Part shown: piece by piece, positions 1-12,100 of the stretch | Layout: each line of letters opens with the position of its first letter | Numbering within the stretch: position 1 is the first letter of the stretch | Assembly (NCBI GenBank): GCA_009602735.1 | Contig: WELA01003365.1 | Span: 149,884-213,883 of the forward strand | Direction of reading: 5' to 3' | Length of the DNA: 64,000 nucleotides | DNA from: Mesotaenium endlicherianum | Lineage: Eukaryota > Streptophyta > Zygnematophyceae > Zygnematales > Mesotaeniaceae | Notes under the pieces: generated by a model | Database searches by the model: none | Seen by the model: the letters and a program-made list of their open reading frames with translations, nothing else | What the model was told of the DNA's origin: nothing | Made by a program: the position numbers and the translations under genes

Positions 1-66
1 GGGGGGGTAAAGGAAGGGGGGGCCCGCTCTGGCCTCACTCTCTTTCTCTCGTCTGGCTGTGTGCAG

Positions 67-990
67 AAAGTGGACCCCAATTACCAGGACAAGCAAGGCT
101 TGCCGCTGCTGCATATTGTGAGTGTGCTATCGCCACTGCTCCTGCCAGCTGGCTTGCTCGCAGCGACGCTCTGCAGCGCAGGCCTGACGGGGGGGGGAGG
201 CCGCGGCTGCGCATGTGCCATGCTTCGCTACCGCCCGCTTCCCCGCCTCCCACTTGCACTTGCAAAGTCTGTGCTGTTGTGCTCTTGCTGCTATGTGCCA
301 GATTCGCCTGCTTCCCTTGCGGGCAGACCTTTGCCCCTCCGCTTTGTGCCAAACTCCTCCGCTGTCCTTGCAATAGACCCCTGCCCCTCCCCTGTTTGCC
401 GAGCTTCCGTGCGTGCTCCTTGTAAAGAGCCCCTTGCATGAGCTTGTGCCTCTGTGCTTGCGCCACTTCTCGGCCCCCCCCGCTTCCCTGCTCCCTTTGT
501 GAGCAAGCCCCCGTTTGTGGCCACACCTCTCGCGCAGGCTGCCCTCTTCAACCAGACGGAGATCACGTTCCTGCTGATGAGCGCTGGGGCCAATCCGGCG
601 GCAACTAATGCACAAGGTGAGCCCGCCTCCCAACGACAGGTCTTGCCTACCGCCTTCGGGATGCCTCTCCTTGCAGCCTAACATATGCTCTTTAATGGCT
701 GACGTGCTTCTTTGAAGATGCATAAGTAGGGCCTAATCTTGATGCTGAAAAGTAAGAGTATCTCGTTTGAAGTTTGCCCACGTGGTATGCACGTGGTGTA
801 TGAACGTGGCGGATGCACGTGGTGCCCTGGAGGACATGTGGGGACTGTATGAGGTTAGGAGCGCATGATGGGGCATGACAAATAGCCTGTGCTTTTATTT
901 GCAACTGCAGGTGAGACCGCGCTTGATTGTGCACCTGCAACCCTACAGCACAAAATGCAGGAGAAGATAAAGCTAGATGGTTCAACCTAG
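67..990 (+). CDS. Ankyrin-repeat protein, last three exons (5' end outside window)
   Basis: Three exons fit in phase: 67-117, 538-616 and 911-990 (stop TAG), with GTGAGT donors after the first two and cag acceptors. They read as ankyrin-type repeats: VDPNYQDKQGLPLLHI, then AALFNQTEITFLLMSAGANP, then NAQGETALDCAPATLQHKMQ, with a short tail ending LDGST. The D..G..LLH.AA and LL..GA patterns and the GET.LD opening of the last repeat are the ankyrin signature, so the part seen probably makes protein contacts. Everything upstream of base 67 is intron or outside the window, so the full domain make-up, and hence the function, cannot be given. Exon phases (0, then 1) agree across both introns, which supports a living gene. 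The long first intron holds several spurious open frames. Confidence 0.75.
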
Positions 991-3900
991 CACCTTGGTT
1001 TGTTTGGTACCAAACATGATCTTCTTCAGATGCAGCATATATGGGGCACTTAATCACCAGCCTTCATTCGAGGGAAGGGGTGTCGAATGGATTTAACCTT
1101 TTGGTAGCGTAGACAGTGTGCATGTGGCTTGTGGCACAAGTGTAGTATCGTTAAAATGTTTTGACGGCCAAAAAATAATGTACATACAAATTGAGGAAAC
1201 TACAAGCTCCACAAGGAGTTTGTACCTCAGAGATGTAATTTTTTGGCATACAATACTTCATCCCGAGGGTTGTGATGACAACTATCAGATCGTATTGAGT
1301 GGGACTACTCAAGACTGTGCCTGCATTGTAGTTGTCTTGGCATGATGGCATGGCAATTTGGTGGCACCATATGTGTGAGCTTGTAATTCATGTATACATA
1401 GTACTACTTAATGTTTAGAATTTGCCATGTTCAAGATTGGACTCAACTTTGAAGTTACGAGTTCTAGATGTTGCTTTCAAGAGAATGACTGAAGCATTTT
1501 TGAAGTAAATAGAGAGTTGAAATTGAAACTTTACATTGTATTTCTCAAACTTATGATGTAATAAATTGTTATATAACAAATGGATTATGGGAAGCAAGAA
1601 TTGTTCGGTTGGCAAATGTGGATAAGCCCACTAATTACGACCAACGGAACCCTAAGTGTAAGCAACAAAAAAAGATAAAAAAATTGTCTGGAACGCTTAC
1701 AAAGTATGATGGTGATTGATTATTCCACATATAAGATCATCAAGAAAAGTAGTACTGATTGTTCAGAGAGCGAGAAGAATCTCATGCTCTTTGCAATACC
1801 TAATATTTTGTCTGACGGATATATAGAAATTTATGCTCGTGCTTTCGGGAAAACAAGCAACATTACTACTAAGTTCTAACTAGTCATAACGTTCACATGA
1901 GTCTTTGATTGCACACATGTAAAGTCCGCCTTAAATTTATTCTCTGAAGTTTGCTGAGTTGAGTTGGTGAAGTTGATTGCAACCTTCATGATTTCTTGAC
2001 CAGAGTAGCGCCATCCTTCCTATGGTTCCTGACCTCAAATGTTCTCAAATGTTCCTATGCCAGAACGCTGGACCTAGTCTTTGTATATGGACCGCGGCCA
2101 TGGTACAATACGTCGCAATACCACGTACTTGCATGATAATTGTGTTCGTCCAAAATCAAGAAAATGTAAATCTGTGGACCTTGGAACATAGTTGCACGTG
2201 TGAGACTATGACTACGACTAGATATATACAAAAGGGTTAGTGATTGCTGCTGCTTGCAAGCAGTCGTGCTCACATCAACATTGATCCACTAACTTTTCCG
2301 TAAAGCTTGCAATCGACGCACATATTTTGCTCCCACCTCTTGCGTACTAATTTGCATTGATTTTGCCACGTGTTCGTACCCCACAACTAGGTTTAAGCAT
2401 CACATTTTGTCCAGTCAAGTGGTATCAACACACTCTGATTGACGTTGTTTGCAAAGTTGCGACACGTTGATAAGCCCAACTTCTCATTTGTCATTTTTCC
2501 CCTTCAATGAAGAAGACTACTTGCATTCAATGACATCAATGAAGGAAAGAGGGCATGAAAGAGGCGATAGTAAATGCTAAGCATTAACAATCACACTATA
2601 TCAACAAAGATATGCTACTCACGTATTGTTGACCAATAGACTACAACAACATTAAGACGTTTGACACACACAGTATCACGGTTATCACTTTAGTGAAACT
2701 ATTATTCTATCAATATAATTGATGTCGTCCAAATGTACCGATACAAGATACATTGGCTTTGTCAAAAAATGATTGAAGTCAAAACACCCAAACAATGAGA
2801 TCTCCATCTGTTTTTCCAACGGTAAAAGCCAACCTCATATAATAGGTTGAACAATTTGGTGAGAAAAACGTTTATGCAAAAAAGCAATTGCGGGTATAGA
2901 GGGTGTTTGCCGTGGACAACATATGGCAAGAGAGTACTAAGGTACTTTGAAACTGACAATTGTCTACAACAAGGATGACGAGGTACGGTGGGAAACTCAA
3001 CTTCAAATGGTTTGATTTTTGGGATTATTAGCATCATGGCTTTCTTCTGCTTCTGCATGCATGCAAAAAAATATGTAATGGGGGCATTTCAGAGATTAAA
3101 ACTTTTGTTAAAAATTGATATATTAGCACCCATTTCCTAAAATGCATACATCGGCATAGTCAAACCGACGCAACAAATCCCACCCCATCACTAACAAACG
3201 TGTAGGAAGTGGCGTGACCTTGTATCTAACGTGGGAATTCCCACTTTTGAAATACGGGTTTTAAAATCTATGTGGCAAGTACTAATCTAAATAAAATGTG
3301 ATGAAGGTGAGAGCACGTGAAGCCAAAAAATGTTAACATGTTTAATGAATACAACAGCAAGCTTAAAATGAAGAATCAAATCAAACGATGATGTAAAGTA
3401 CTCTTTTCATCCTACTCTGAATAATGGAATTTATTTCTATAGTTTTTTGAATGAGTTGGTTCATGCCGTTTTGTGACTTGCACATTTTTCGGATGGAAGT
3501 GCATCAATATTATTTTACGTGCTTTATAATTTATATGTATTTATGTGCATGTTTTTAACGCACGTGTTCACAACATAAAGTCATTGCTAACCACAATCAC
3601 ATGATGCTACATTCTTGAAGTGCAAGATGCTCATTTGCGTTTTAAAAGTCGTCAATTTATGTAAGATCCTATATAAAACATCTACATAAGATCTTTATAT
3701 GGATGTGATTCTTATATCCATATCTATAATTCTTGGAGCAAATACGAAAAAACTTATAGTTGCCAACTTCTAATGAATAAAATACTGGTTAAATACTTGT
3801 TGCAGAAGAGACTCAGGTTTCAGTAGGGAGCATGAGGAGGGGCAAAGCTCATGTGAAGGCTCTTATCTATCGTGGATGAGAATGCAAGCTAGCGGCCAAA

Positions 3901-4683
3901 GTATTTGCAACTACTAGACTATGTTCTTGATCAAATCGCTTCCGTTAATTTTGTAGGAATAAATGATAAAATAAATATAATTACTCATAACATATTATTT
4001 GAACATTTACGCCAGATCTTTTGGAAATTTTCATGAGCTAATCGGCTCACTCTCACGCGAATGCGAGTTAAAAGTACCAAGTAAAATTGAAGTGTATATT
4101 GTCAAGGTCAAACCTCAATTGGAAAATCTTTGAAGGTCGTCAATTAACCAATATTTGATTTCCTTTTATCAATGCAAGACTTGAGTTAGATGGCATTATC
4201 TGCATGAGAGTAAAGTGTATCTCTTATATACATCGTGAGGAAGACCACTGTGAATATAAGAGACAAAGAATGATGCTTCAGTAGATTGAATACATTAGTA
4301 TTGCCCATTGGTTCCAACATTCAAACATATTTGGTTTTGCAAGTGGATAATTGTGAAAGCTTGCAAAATTGGCCCTCATGAATCACCTTCAAACATAATC
4401 AATAAGAGTGTGCGTTAGAGCCTCCTACGTACGCTTAATAAAATGTTGCTACAATGACCAGCCACCATGGTTGCTTGAGCTTGTGTGCTCTAATCGTAAT
4501 CCTTCAAACCATGGCATGCCATAGCTGCGAACCCGTATTCGCTCAACCACTTGCTCTCGATTGACCAAGTCAAGGCTCTCCCAAAGATAGGCTTCATTAG
4601 CCCGCTAAATATGCCTTATTATGACCCTGCTTTAATTAGTGCGTCATAGTTGCATCATGGCGACCATGGGTGCTTAGAAGTGC
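991..4683. other. AT-rich intergenic stretch, no gene seen
   Basis: About 3.7 kb of AT-rich sequence downstream of the ankyrin gene. Only short open frames without recognisable domains occur, and I see no tRNA, rRNA or clear repeat. The first few hundred bases presumably include the 3' untranslated region of the ankyrin gene. Confidence 0.5.
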
Positions 4684-4692
4684 TTATTAATG

Positions 4693-4808
4693 GGGAAAAA
4701 TACAAATTTACCATCTATTTGCGCCACTACTCCAGATTTACCATCTATTGGTGCAAACTAGCCAGAATTACCCAGATTCTGCCAATTTGGACAAAAATAC
4801 CACTTTTC
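4693..4808 (+). repeat. MULE left terminal inverted repeat
   Basis: This arm aligns along its whole length with the reverse complement of 5334-5449. Shared blocks include TTTACCATC, TTTGCGCC, ATTGGTGCAAACT and GGACAAAAATACCACTTTT. Confidence 0.85.
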
Positions 4809-5333
4809 TGTTTTGCTGCTTCCTCACTGTATACTTTGCACTGCAAGTATTGCCGAGCACTTTAAGTTATTTGTCGTATAAGTCGTGCAAACTATCTTCA
4901 CACGAGCATCTTCTGACAGCCTTTTTTAAGCAAAAGAGAAAAGTGAACATGTGGCCAATTTCAGTGACCATTACGAACACCTATATTTAATGCTTTCGAA
5001 ATTCTAACAGATTTGCAAGCATAAAATTTTACAACTCTTTATCATAAACCCTAAATCCCGAAGAGTACAGCGTTACCTTCACAGGCCCAAAGGTTTTCTT
5101 CGGCCCTCCCCTCCAATCCTTCAACTTTCGGATTCAATTTCAAATTAATGTACCTTCAAAAACTTTGTCTAAAAAGCCAAGATTCTTTCCTCGAAAAGAG
5201 AAATCCTACATTGTAAGCAACGACTCCCCCTCGTTCATTCGTGTCAAGTCGTACTTACACGAGTTTACCAACAGGACCTAGCTATAAGTAAAGCCATTGT
5301 TCTCATTACTATATATCCTGAGGCGTTCGAGAC

Positions 5334-5449
5334 GAAAAAGTGGTATTTTTGTCCAATTTGACAGAATCTGGATATTTATGTCCAGTTTGCACCAATCTAT
5401 GGTATATCTAGAGTAGCGGCGCAAATTGATGGTAAACAAGTATTTTCCC
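5334..5449 (-). repeat. MULE right terminal inverted repeat
   Basis: Reverse-complement partner of 4693-4808, with small substitutions and one-base length differences. Confidence 0.85.
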
Positions 5450-5542
5450 TTATTAATGCTAGTGCTCATGCCCCATGATGCTCAAGCCTCACGAGTCGCG
5501 ACCTGCTTACGATCTGCTCTCAACTGCTCACGACAGCGCTCC

Positions 5543-6096
5543 AGTATGTGGTGTGTATTTGTGGTCGTCAGTAAGGCGCCCCTCACGTAACTTTTGTGAG
5601 GGGGAAATCAGTAAGGGCCTCGCACGTGCGCGCTGGTAGGGTCGTTGTGGTCGGATCGTTTTTCCGTACTACGTTCTGCCGTACTAAGTCAATTTGTACG
5701 ATTGATGATGGGCCTTATGGAATGAGTTAGGCCGAACATTTATTTCGGTTCTGAATGTTTGAGTTTCACAGTTTTTGTCATGGCGAAGTTGTTAGAGAAG
5801 GTTAAGCGGAAGTATGTGGCATATAAGAAGCCATAGAACGTAGGACTTGAGGAACATCTAGGAATTTTGAGCTCGAGTGAAGGCATTGCTGTTGAACGCC
5901 TTAAACCCACTCCGAAGATAGAAGTGTCTGTCACTATTACGCATGATAGAGGAAACATAACAGATGCAGAGTTTGCGAAGCTGGGAGAGAATCTAAAGCA
6001 GAATCATATTGGGAAAGGGCTTTTTGGCACGGAATCAGGAGGCACTTATTACCATGAACACGCGCAAGGTGTACTTCAGATTCATGCGAAGTCGGT
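5543..6096 (+). mobile_element. Rep-like HUH-endonuclease element, left end and 5' part of its gene
   Basis: The left end carries a hairpin, CCCCTCAC (5579-5586) paired with GTGAGGGG (5596-5603), preceded by TCGTCAGTAAG and followed by GAAATCAGTAAGG. The same block recurs at 36060-36100. A coding trace begins near 5780. Its best part, at about 5920-6095, has a short beta-strand-like VSVTI and then YHEHAQGVLQI at 6050-6082. That H-x-H-x-Q-G pattern behind an E-x-G-G turn is what the metal-binding HUH motif of rolling-circle Rep proteins looks like. The gene is cut at 6096 by retroelement B1 and resumes at 34389. It is decayed. Candidate relatives are Replitron-type transposons of the green lineage (recalled from the literature, not checked) or an endogenised CRESS-type Rep. 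Confidence 0.55.
5579..5603. repeat. Left-end hairpin of HUH element
   Basis: CCCCTCAC and GTGAGGGG form a perfect 8-bp stem around a 9-base loop. The same stem occurs at the right end with the arms in the opposite order. Confidence 0.7.
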
Positions 6097-6611
6097 TATA
6101 GTGATTTGAGTTATTATACATTAGTTTGCATATTAGTTTGCATATATTTTAAAGTTTTCAAATATATTTGGAGTAGTATTGTGTGGATTCAAGTGTGAAT
6201 AGGTACTCTAGTGACTTGGTTCATGTCCTTTGAACCTTCTAAGGCATTTTCGAAGTTAGAGGAAAGACCTAGAAGAACTCCACGTGGCAAAAGTAAAATG
6301 TGCCATTTTTAGGTCAAAAGGACATGTGTACATTATTCTAGAAAGAGGTGGCAAGTTTTGGGATGTGTTGGGTGCCAACACATCAACATACACCTTCCTA
6401 GAAATTACTTATGTAGCAAGGATATAAACAAGAGCTGGAACATAGAAAAACATTCCAGAATCACTCTTATACTTGCCAGAATCCAGGTTCACATTAACTT
6501 TCAAGAAGCCATCTCTTTTTCAAGAAGCTACCACTTGTGTTCAAAGATCCTTGTCTTGAATAGATAAAGTATTATATTTCACTAAGTACTTTATCTATCT
6601 GTTTCACTACA
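6097..6611 (+). repeat. B1 5' LTR (family B)
   Basis: About 515 bp, ending TTTCACTACA. It is matched in reverse orientation by 20670-21188 and 33835-34336. It is followed at once by the primer-binding site. Confidence 0.9.
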
Positions 6612-6612
6612 A

Positions 6613-6624
6613 TGGTATCGGAGC
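6613..6624 (+). promoter_or_regulatory. B1 primer-binding site
   Basis: TGGTATCGGAGC sits one base after the LTR. It fits the 3' end of initiator-Met tRNA except for one base compared with the usual plant TGGTATCAGAGC. Families A and C carry the same variant. Confidence 0.85.
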
Positions 6625-6738
6625 TAGGCACTTTGGTAGCACAAGAAGATGGCCGATCCTCAAGACCAACAGCAAGCTTTCGAAGAAAGCCCTTCCTCTC
6701 CAAGAGACCCTCCTACAACGCCGATGGGAGAGCCCACT

Positions 6739-7458
6739 TGTAATGAATCAGTATATTAGTAGATATAATATTCATTTAAATATAATAGTTAATTAAGTTC
6801 AGCCTGCTGAACTTTAGTTAGTAGTTAGTCTGCTGAACTTTACATAATTATCAGTTTAATGATTCAGCCGGAAGCAGCAGGCTGAAGTCCATATAAGTCA
6901 GCTTGCTGACCCATTCTTTGACAGCCAGCTGACTTCCGTACTCGGTAGCAGCGAACTGCCTTGACATACACCTAAGTACGATATGCTAGATGAACGGCCA
7001 GATGACATCCCTATGATGGATGGCGATTCGGGATGATGGGAGATGGCGGTGGATTTGGTTAACCGAGGTCCTACCAACGTGGTTAACTCCCGGGTAGGCG
7101 GTGCCATCGCACTGACCGTTGAACAGTAAACTCATTCCATGTACATATGCTAGGCATTGCTCTCGAGTTCGGCATTCGGAAACGAGGCCAACTCTCTTGT
7201 ACAGCTTACTGAGAGAGATCTGAATCCAAGGCGAGAAGCCATTGATACGCACTGTCTTCTAACCTTGCTTATGTATGAGTTTACTGATTTGCATTATTGA
7301 TGCTAGTTTACTCGCATTTGACTTACGAGTATTATTCACTGCTAGTGTGTTGTCCTTTGCCGTTTAACCAGTTAACGGAAAATACCATAAAGATTACTTG
7401 CTGATATAAAGATCTTTATTAATTGTTAATCGCTTATTTGGTAAGTCGATTCATTTCA
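6739..7458 (+). repeat. A1 5' LTR (family A)
   Basis: Begins TGTAATGAATCAG and ends GATTCATTTCA. Near-identical to 14798-15517. It holds short palindromes such as AGTTCAGCCTGCTGAACT in its first third. Confidence 0.93.
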
Positions 7459-7459
7459 G

Positions 7460-7471
7460 TGGTATCGGAGC
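7460..7471 (+). promoter_or_regulatory. A1 primer-binding site
   Basis: TGGTATCGGAGC begins two bases after the LTR and is the same variant as in families B and C. Confidence 0.85.
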
Positions 7472-7531
7472 AGTTATCACAGTCTTCTTTGTATGGTAAG
7501 GACAAGGTCTCAAACTAGCAACTCCTGAGAC

Positions 7532-8983
7532 ATGGAGAACCAGGATAACGAGAATGTCGAAAACCAGGCAAAAAGCCATGTAGCGGAAACCCGTACCTAT
7601 TCTGAAACAGTAGCAGACACTGCAGCTAGAGAGGCTGCAGATGAGGCAACTACTATTGCCGCAGTCGCAGCACAGCAAGCTGAGGAGAAGAGAGCCAGAT
7701 TAGAAGTTGAACAAGTAGCAAAGGCCGCTGAAGATACAGAAAGGAGGGAAGGACAGCCAGCTGACGAGCGCACTGTTGAAGAACTTATGGCATCAAGGGC
7801 CAATGTTCTGAACCCACCTCCTGCTGTACAACTCAATGTACCCCTAGGTCAAATACGTGACCGGCTGAATGCGGCAGGAATTGCTGCTGCAGGAGCAAGA
7901 GGGATTGTTGAGGACACTACTCAGCGAGTAGATGCCAATGCTGCTGCTGCATTTGCTAATCTACCACCCCAAAATGTAGACTTGGGAGCATTGTTCGTTC
8001 AGATGCAGTCGCAAATGGCGACCATGTATCAGTCCCAGCAGGAGGACAAAAGAATCATAATGTCCCTACTCCGGGACAGAGACCAACTGGGGTCTCACAC
8101 CACTAGTGGTGGTGGCCGAGGGCCTAGTAAGCCCAAGCCGAAACCTCCTCAGGACTATGATTCTGAGGGAAACAGAAAATATTACCTGATCAAGTTTCTC
8201 GCGGATGTTGAGCAGTGGCTGGAGAACTACCCAGAACTGCAAGATCACGAGAAGGTCAAGCACATCGGTGCGCTACTAAAAGGCAGTGCCGCAGATTGGT
8301 GGCTTTACCGGAAAGGAGAGCGTAAGGCTCGGCAACTCGGTGACCCTACGTGGGTAGAGTTTGTTGAGAAGTTGCATGAGAAGTTTGATGTCATCAACCA
8401 GCAGGAGAAAGCTATCTATGCGATGATCTCCCTGACACTGAAGCAGACCACATCAGTTGCTGAGTTTGCTCAAAAGTTCCAGGAGAACATGATGAAACAG
8501 TCAGACTTGCCAGAACGGTATAGGATAGCATACTTCAGGTATGGCTTGAAATCCGAAGTCTCTGGCCATTTCGCTGAGAAAAAGTATGAGAAACTGGCTG
8601 ACTTGATCCAGGATGCTGACGCCTGGGATCAGCAGCAGTTCAATCACAAGCGCCACAGTAACGCTTTGGTGTCTAAGATTGTCAAAAAGCCCCACGGTTC
8701 CTACAATGCAATTGAAGGAGACCGGGCTGAGGATAATCAGGGTGACGAATATGAGTATGAGTACAATGCTATTCAGTCTATAGGTGGAGGTGGTTCCTCT
8801 CGAGGTGGCTATGGAAGGGGTGGTGGTAGAACTAAGCCGAGACCAGCCTCAGCAAAATCCACTTGCTACCATTGTCAGCAGAAAGGCCACTACAGAGAAA
8901 AGTGTCAGTCAAGCACCTGCCCAAGGTCGAGAGAAAAGACCAGCCTTTCAATGACAGCAACAGTCAGTAATGCAGTCTACTGA
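7532..8983 (+). CDS. A1 gag (capsid/nucleocapsid)
   Basis: A 483-codon open frame opening MENQDNENVENQAKS. An N-terminal Ala/Glu-rich, probably coiled-coil stretch fills roughly residues 20-130. A retrotransposon-gag block follows at roughly residues 215-360, with the hallmark DWWLYRKGERKAR and EFAQKFQENMMKQS stretches. Then comes a Gly/Arg-rich linker and one zinc knuckle, CYHCQQKGHYREKC. This is the particle shell and RNA-binding protein of the element. Protease sequence starts shortly downstream at about 9185. As an element gene it is treated as part of a fossil; this frame itself looks open. Confidence 0.9.
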   Translation: MENQDNENVENQAKSHVAETRTYSETVADTAAREAADEATTIAAVAAQQAEEKRARLEVEQVAKAAEDTERREGQPADERTVEELMASRANVLNPPPAVQLNVPLGQIRDRLNAAGIAAAGARGIVEDTTQRVDANAAAAFANLPPQNVDLGALFVQMQSQMATMYQSQQEDKRIIMSLLRDRDQLGSHTTSGGGRGPSKPKPKPPQDYDSEGNRKYYLIKFLADVEQWLENYPELQDHEKVKHIGALLKGSAADWWLYRKGERKARQLGDPTWVEFVEKLHEKFDVINQQEKAIYAMISLTLKQTTSVAEFAQKFQENMMKQSDLPERYRIAYFRYGLKSEVSGHFAEKKYEKLADLIQDADAWDQQQFNHKRHSNALVSKIVKKPHGSYNAIEGDRAEDNQGDEYEYEYNAIQSIGGGGSSRGGYGRGGGRTKPRPASAKSTCYHCQQKGHYREKCQSSTCPRSREKTSLSMTATVSNAVY

Positions 8984-9184
8984 CTGTGAGGATGCTAGAG
9001 ATAGTGAGTCGTCACTAGCTGCCCTCGTAGCAGGTATTATGGGTCCTGCTGAATTGGATTCACTATGCATGCCTGACAAACAGATAAAGGAGACCATCAG
9101 CAATATAGACGTCCAGAGAGCGCACACTCTGGATGCTCTTGTTCCGCTTGATGTCCAACATTTCTTTGCTACATCAGAAGAACA

Positions 9185-12100
9185 ATGCGAAAGTCAGGAA
9201 AGACAGTCCCCCCTATATTACTGCATTGCATGATTGCAGGTAGGAAGGTGAGGGCATTTGTTGACGGAGGGGCGTCACATACTTTTATCCACAAGGACTT
9301 AGGTAAGCGGCTAAGGCTGCCTACTGTCACCCAAGGGAATAGAAAAATATTCCTTGGAGATGCCTCAAGTATCCCGGGAGGAGTTATAACCAAGCCTATT
9401 GAGGTCCAGTTAGGTTCTGGCATTGCAGTTCTAACTGAAACGCTTACATTTGAGGTACTCAACACTGGCTTTTATGATCTCGTGCTAGGCAGGTCCTGGC
9501 TTAATAGACATCAAGCTGAAGTGTGTTGGAGCAGAGGTACAGTTAAAGTGAGAGGAGCCAGTGATGGGCAGACTGACTTGGTACCCACCAGTGCTCTTCC
9601 TCTTGTCCTGTGTGGATGGCAAATGAAGGAAAAGAAGAGGCTTCCAGAAGGATGCAAGTTGCTGAATGTACTGGAGTTCCTCAAAAGCTGGAACCCGAGG
9701 GAAGACAGAATGTTCTGTCTGCTGCTAAGAGAGGTACCTCCTCAACCTGAAGAAGTGGTGGAGAAAAAGGTAAGCCCTCCGGAACACCCTACTGCTGCAA
9801 CCATTGTTGCTCAGTACACGGATGTGTTTAATATGCCTCCAGGACTACCCCCTAAGCGGGAAGTAGATCATCTCATTGATTTATTACCTGGGAGTCAGCC
9901 ACCTTGGCAACGCACGTATGGCTTGTCTTATGTGGAGAGCGAGGAGTTGAAAACACAGATTGCAGAGCTTGAAGAAAATGGTTATATTTCTCCTAATGAA
10001 TCACCTTACGGCGCACCCATCCTATTTGTTAAGAAAAAGGATGGCAGTATGCGGATGTGTGTGGATTACAGAGCCCTGAACAGAATTACAGTAAAGAACA
10101 AGTATGCTTTACCCAGAATCGAGGACTTGCTTGATACCGTGTCTGGTGCTAAGGTGTTCAGTAAGATAGATCTCAAGAGTGGTTATCATCAAATCAGAAT
10201 TGCTGAGGGGGGTGGACACAAGACTGCTTTCCGCACACGTTATGGACACTATGAGTTCAACGTGATGCCATTTGGATTGACTAATGCTCCTGCTACCTTC
10301 AGGGGTACTATGAATGACATTTTCAGACCGTATTTGGATAAGTTTGTGCAAGTTTTCCTGGATGATATTTTAATTTTCTCTAAGGATGAAGCTCAGCACA
10401 CTGAACACTTAAAGAAAGTCCTGGACACTCTGCGGAAAAATCACTTGTACGCTAAAATGAGCAAGTGTGATTTCTTTAAGGAAAGTATTGAATTCTTAGG
10501 CCACGTTGTCAGTAAGGAGGGCATCAGTGTGGATCCTAAGAAAGTCCAGACCATAAGGGACTGGCCAGTACCACAGTCTGTCTCTGAAGTTAGATCCTTC
10601 CTCGGGTTGGCTAACTACTATAGGAGATTTATTGAGAATTATTCCACAAAGGCCAGTAAACTGACTGACCTTACTAAGAAAGACATCGGGTATGTGTGGG
10701 GGGAAGAGCAGCAGGCTGCCTTCCAGACCCTTAAAGATGCCCTTTGTTCTGCCCCAGTGCTAGCCGTGTATGACCCCAGCAAACCGGTGCAGGTGGTTAC
10801 TGATGCCTCTGATTTTGCCATGGGTGCTATTTTGTTGCAGCCTGCTGACAAAACCACAAAGGATGGTAAGGTACGGCAGGAGTGGCATCCTGTGTTGTAC
10901 GAGTCTATGAAATTTACTCCAGCGGAGATTAATTACTCAGTGCATGATAAAGAGCTGCTAGCCATCATTCATGTACTCAAACAGTGGATAATATACTTAC
11001 ATGGTAAAGCTTTTAAGGTGATTACAGATCATCTAGCTCTGACCCACTTTCTGAAGAAGTCCAAGCTGTCGAGGAGAGAGAACCGCTGGAGCCAGATGCT
11101 GGAGCAGTTCCAAGTCCGGATCGACTACAAACCAGGGAAGTTGAATCCTGCTGATGCACTCTCTAGAAGACCTGACTTGCAAGAAAGGAACTTTAGTCAG
11201 CATGCTGTAGATAAAGTCCTGTGTGCACTCACTTCACTAAAGGTGAAAAAGTCCTTCTTAGAACAACTTAGGAAAGCCTACCTTTCTGACCCGACATTTG
11301 AGCCCAGCCCCACTACTGGTGTGTGTCGTGCTACTGCACTCGGGTATAAGCTGAAGGGAGGGGTCTGGGTGACTGAAACCACTTCAGGCAGGCTGAAGCT
11401 GGTCATTCCTAATAACTTGGAAATAAGGTCTCTCTTACTGAGTCAAGCTCATGACAGTCTCCTGGGTGGACATTTGGGGCAGGCCAAAACTGTTGGCAAA
11501 CTGGCAAAACATTATCATTGGAAGGGGTTACCCCGGGAGGTCTTGAAATATGTCAAGTCCTGTGACCAGTGTCAGAGAAATAAGTCTCGGCACACACCAC
11601 CCGGAGGTCTCTTGCAACCACTGCCCATCCCAGCTGGACGCTGGGAAACTATATCCATGGACTGGGTGGTCACAGTGCCACGAACTGCTAATGGGCATGA
11701 TTCGATATTGGTAGTCGTGGATAAACTGACAAAAATGGTCATTTTCATCCCCACAACTGTCAAAGGAACTGCACTCGAAACAGCGAGACAGTTTTACAAC
11801 CATGTAGTATGCCAAGATGGGCTACCTTCTAATATCATCTCAGACAGAAACTTAAAATTCACCTCTAAGTTCTGGAGAGCTTTAATGGGGTTAATGGGAG
11901 TCAAACAGCTGCTCAGCACAGCAAACCACCCTCAGACTGATGGGCAGACTGAAAGAAGTAATTGAGTTCTGCAGGAGGTGCTGAGAGCATATATTAACCA
12001 AAAACAAGATAATTGGGATGACCTGTTGCCTCAAATTCAGTTTGCGGTCAACTGTGCGGTGCACGCGTCAACGGGCAAGACTCCTTTTGAACTCAGCCAA

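Larger units (their letters stand above)
4693..5449. mobile_element. Non-autonomous Mutator-like (MULE) DNA transposon
   Basis: The element starts GGGAAAAATAC and ends GTATTTTCCC. Its ends are inverted repeats of about 116 bp. It is flanked on both sides by the same 9-bp word TTATTAATG (4684-4692 and 5450-5458), read directly as a target-site duplication. Long terminal inverted repeats plus a 9-bp duplication are the classic mark of the Mutator superfamily. The 525-bp interior has no transposase-like frame, so it would have been moved in trans. The target duplication is perfect, but the two arms are visibly diverged (roughly 80-85% alike by eye), so this is not a very recent insertion. Confidence 0.85.

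Noticed and set aside
6986-7252. An 88-codon minus-strand frame (MRINGFSPWIQISLSKLY...) present in every family A LTR
   Set aside because: Its conservation simply follows the LTR copies, and it lies antisense in the LTR with no domain. It is treated as part of the LTR and not as a gene.
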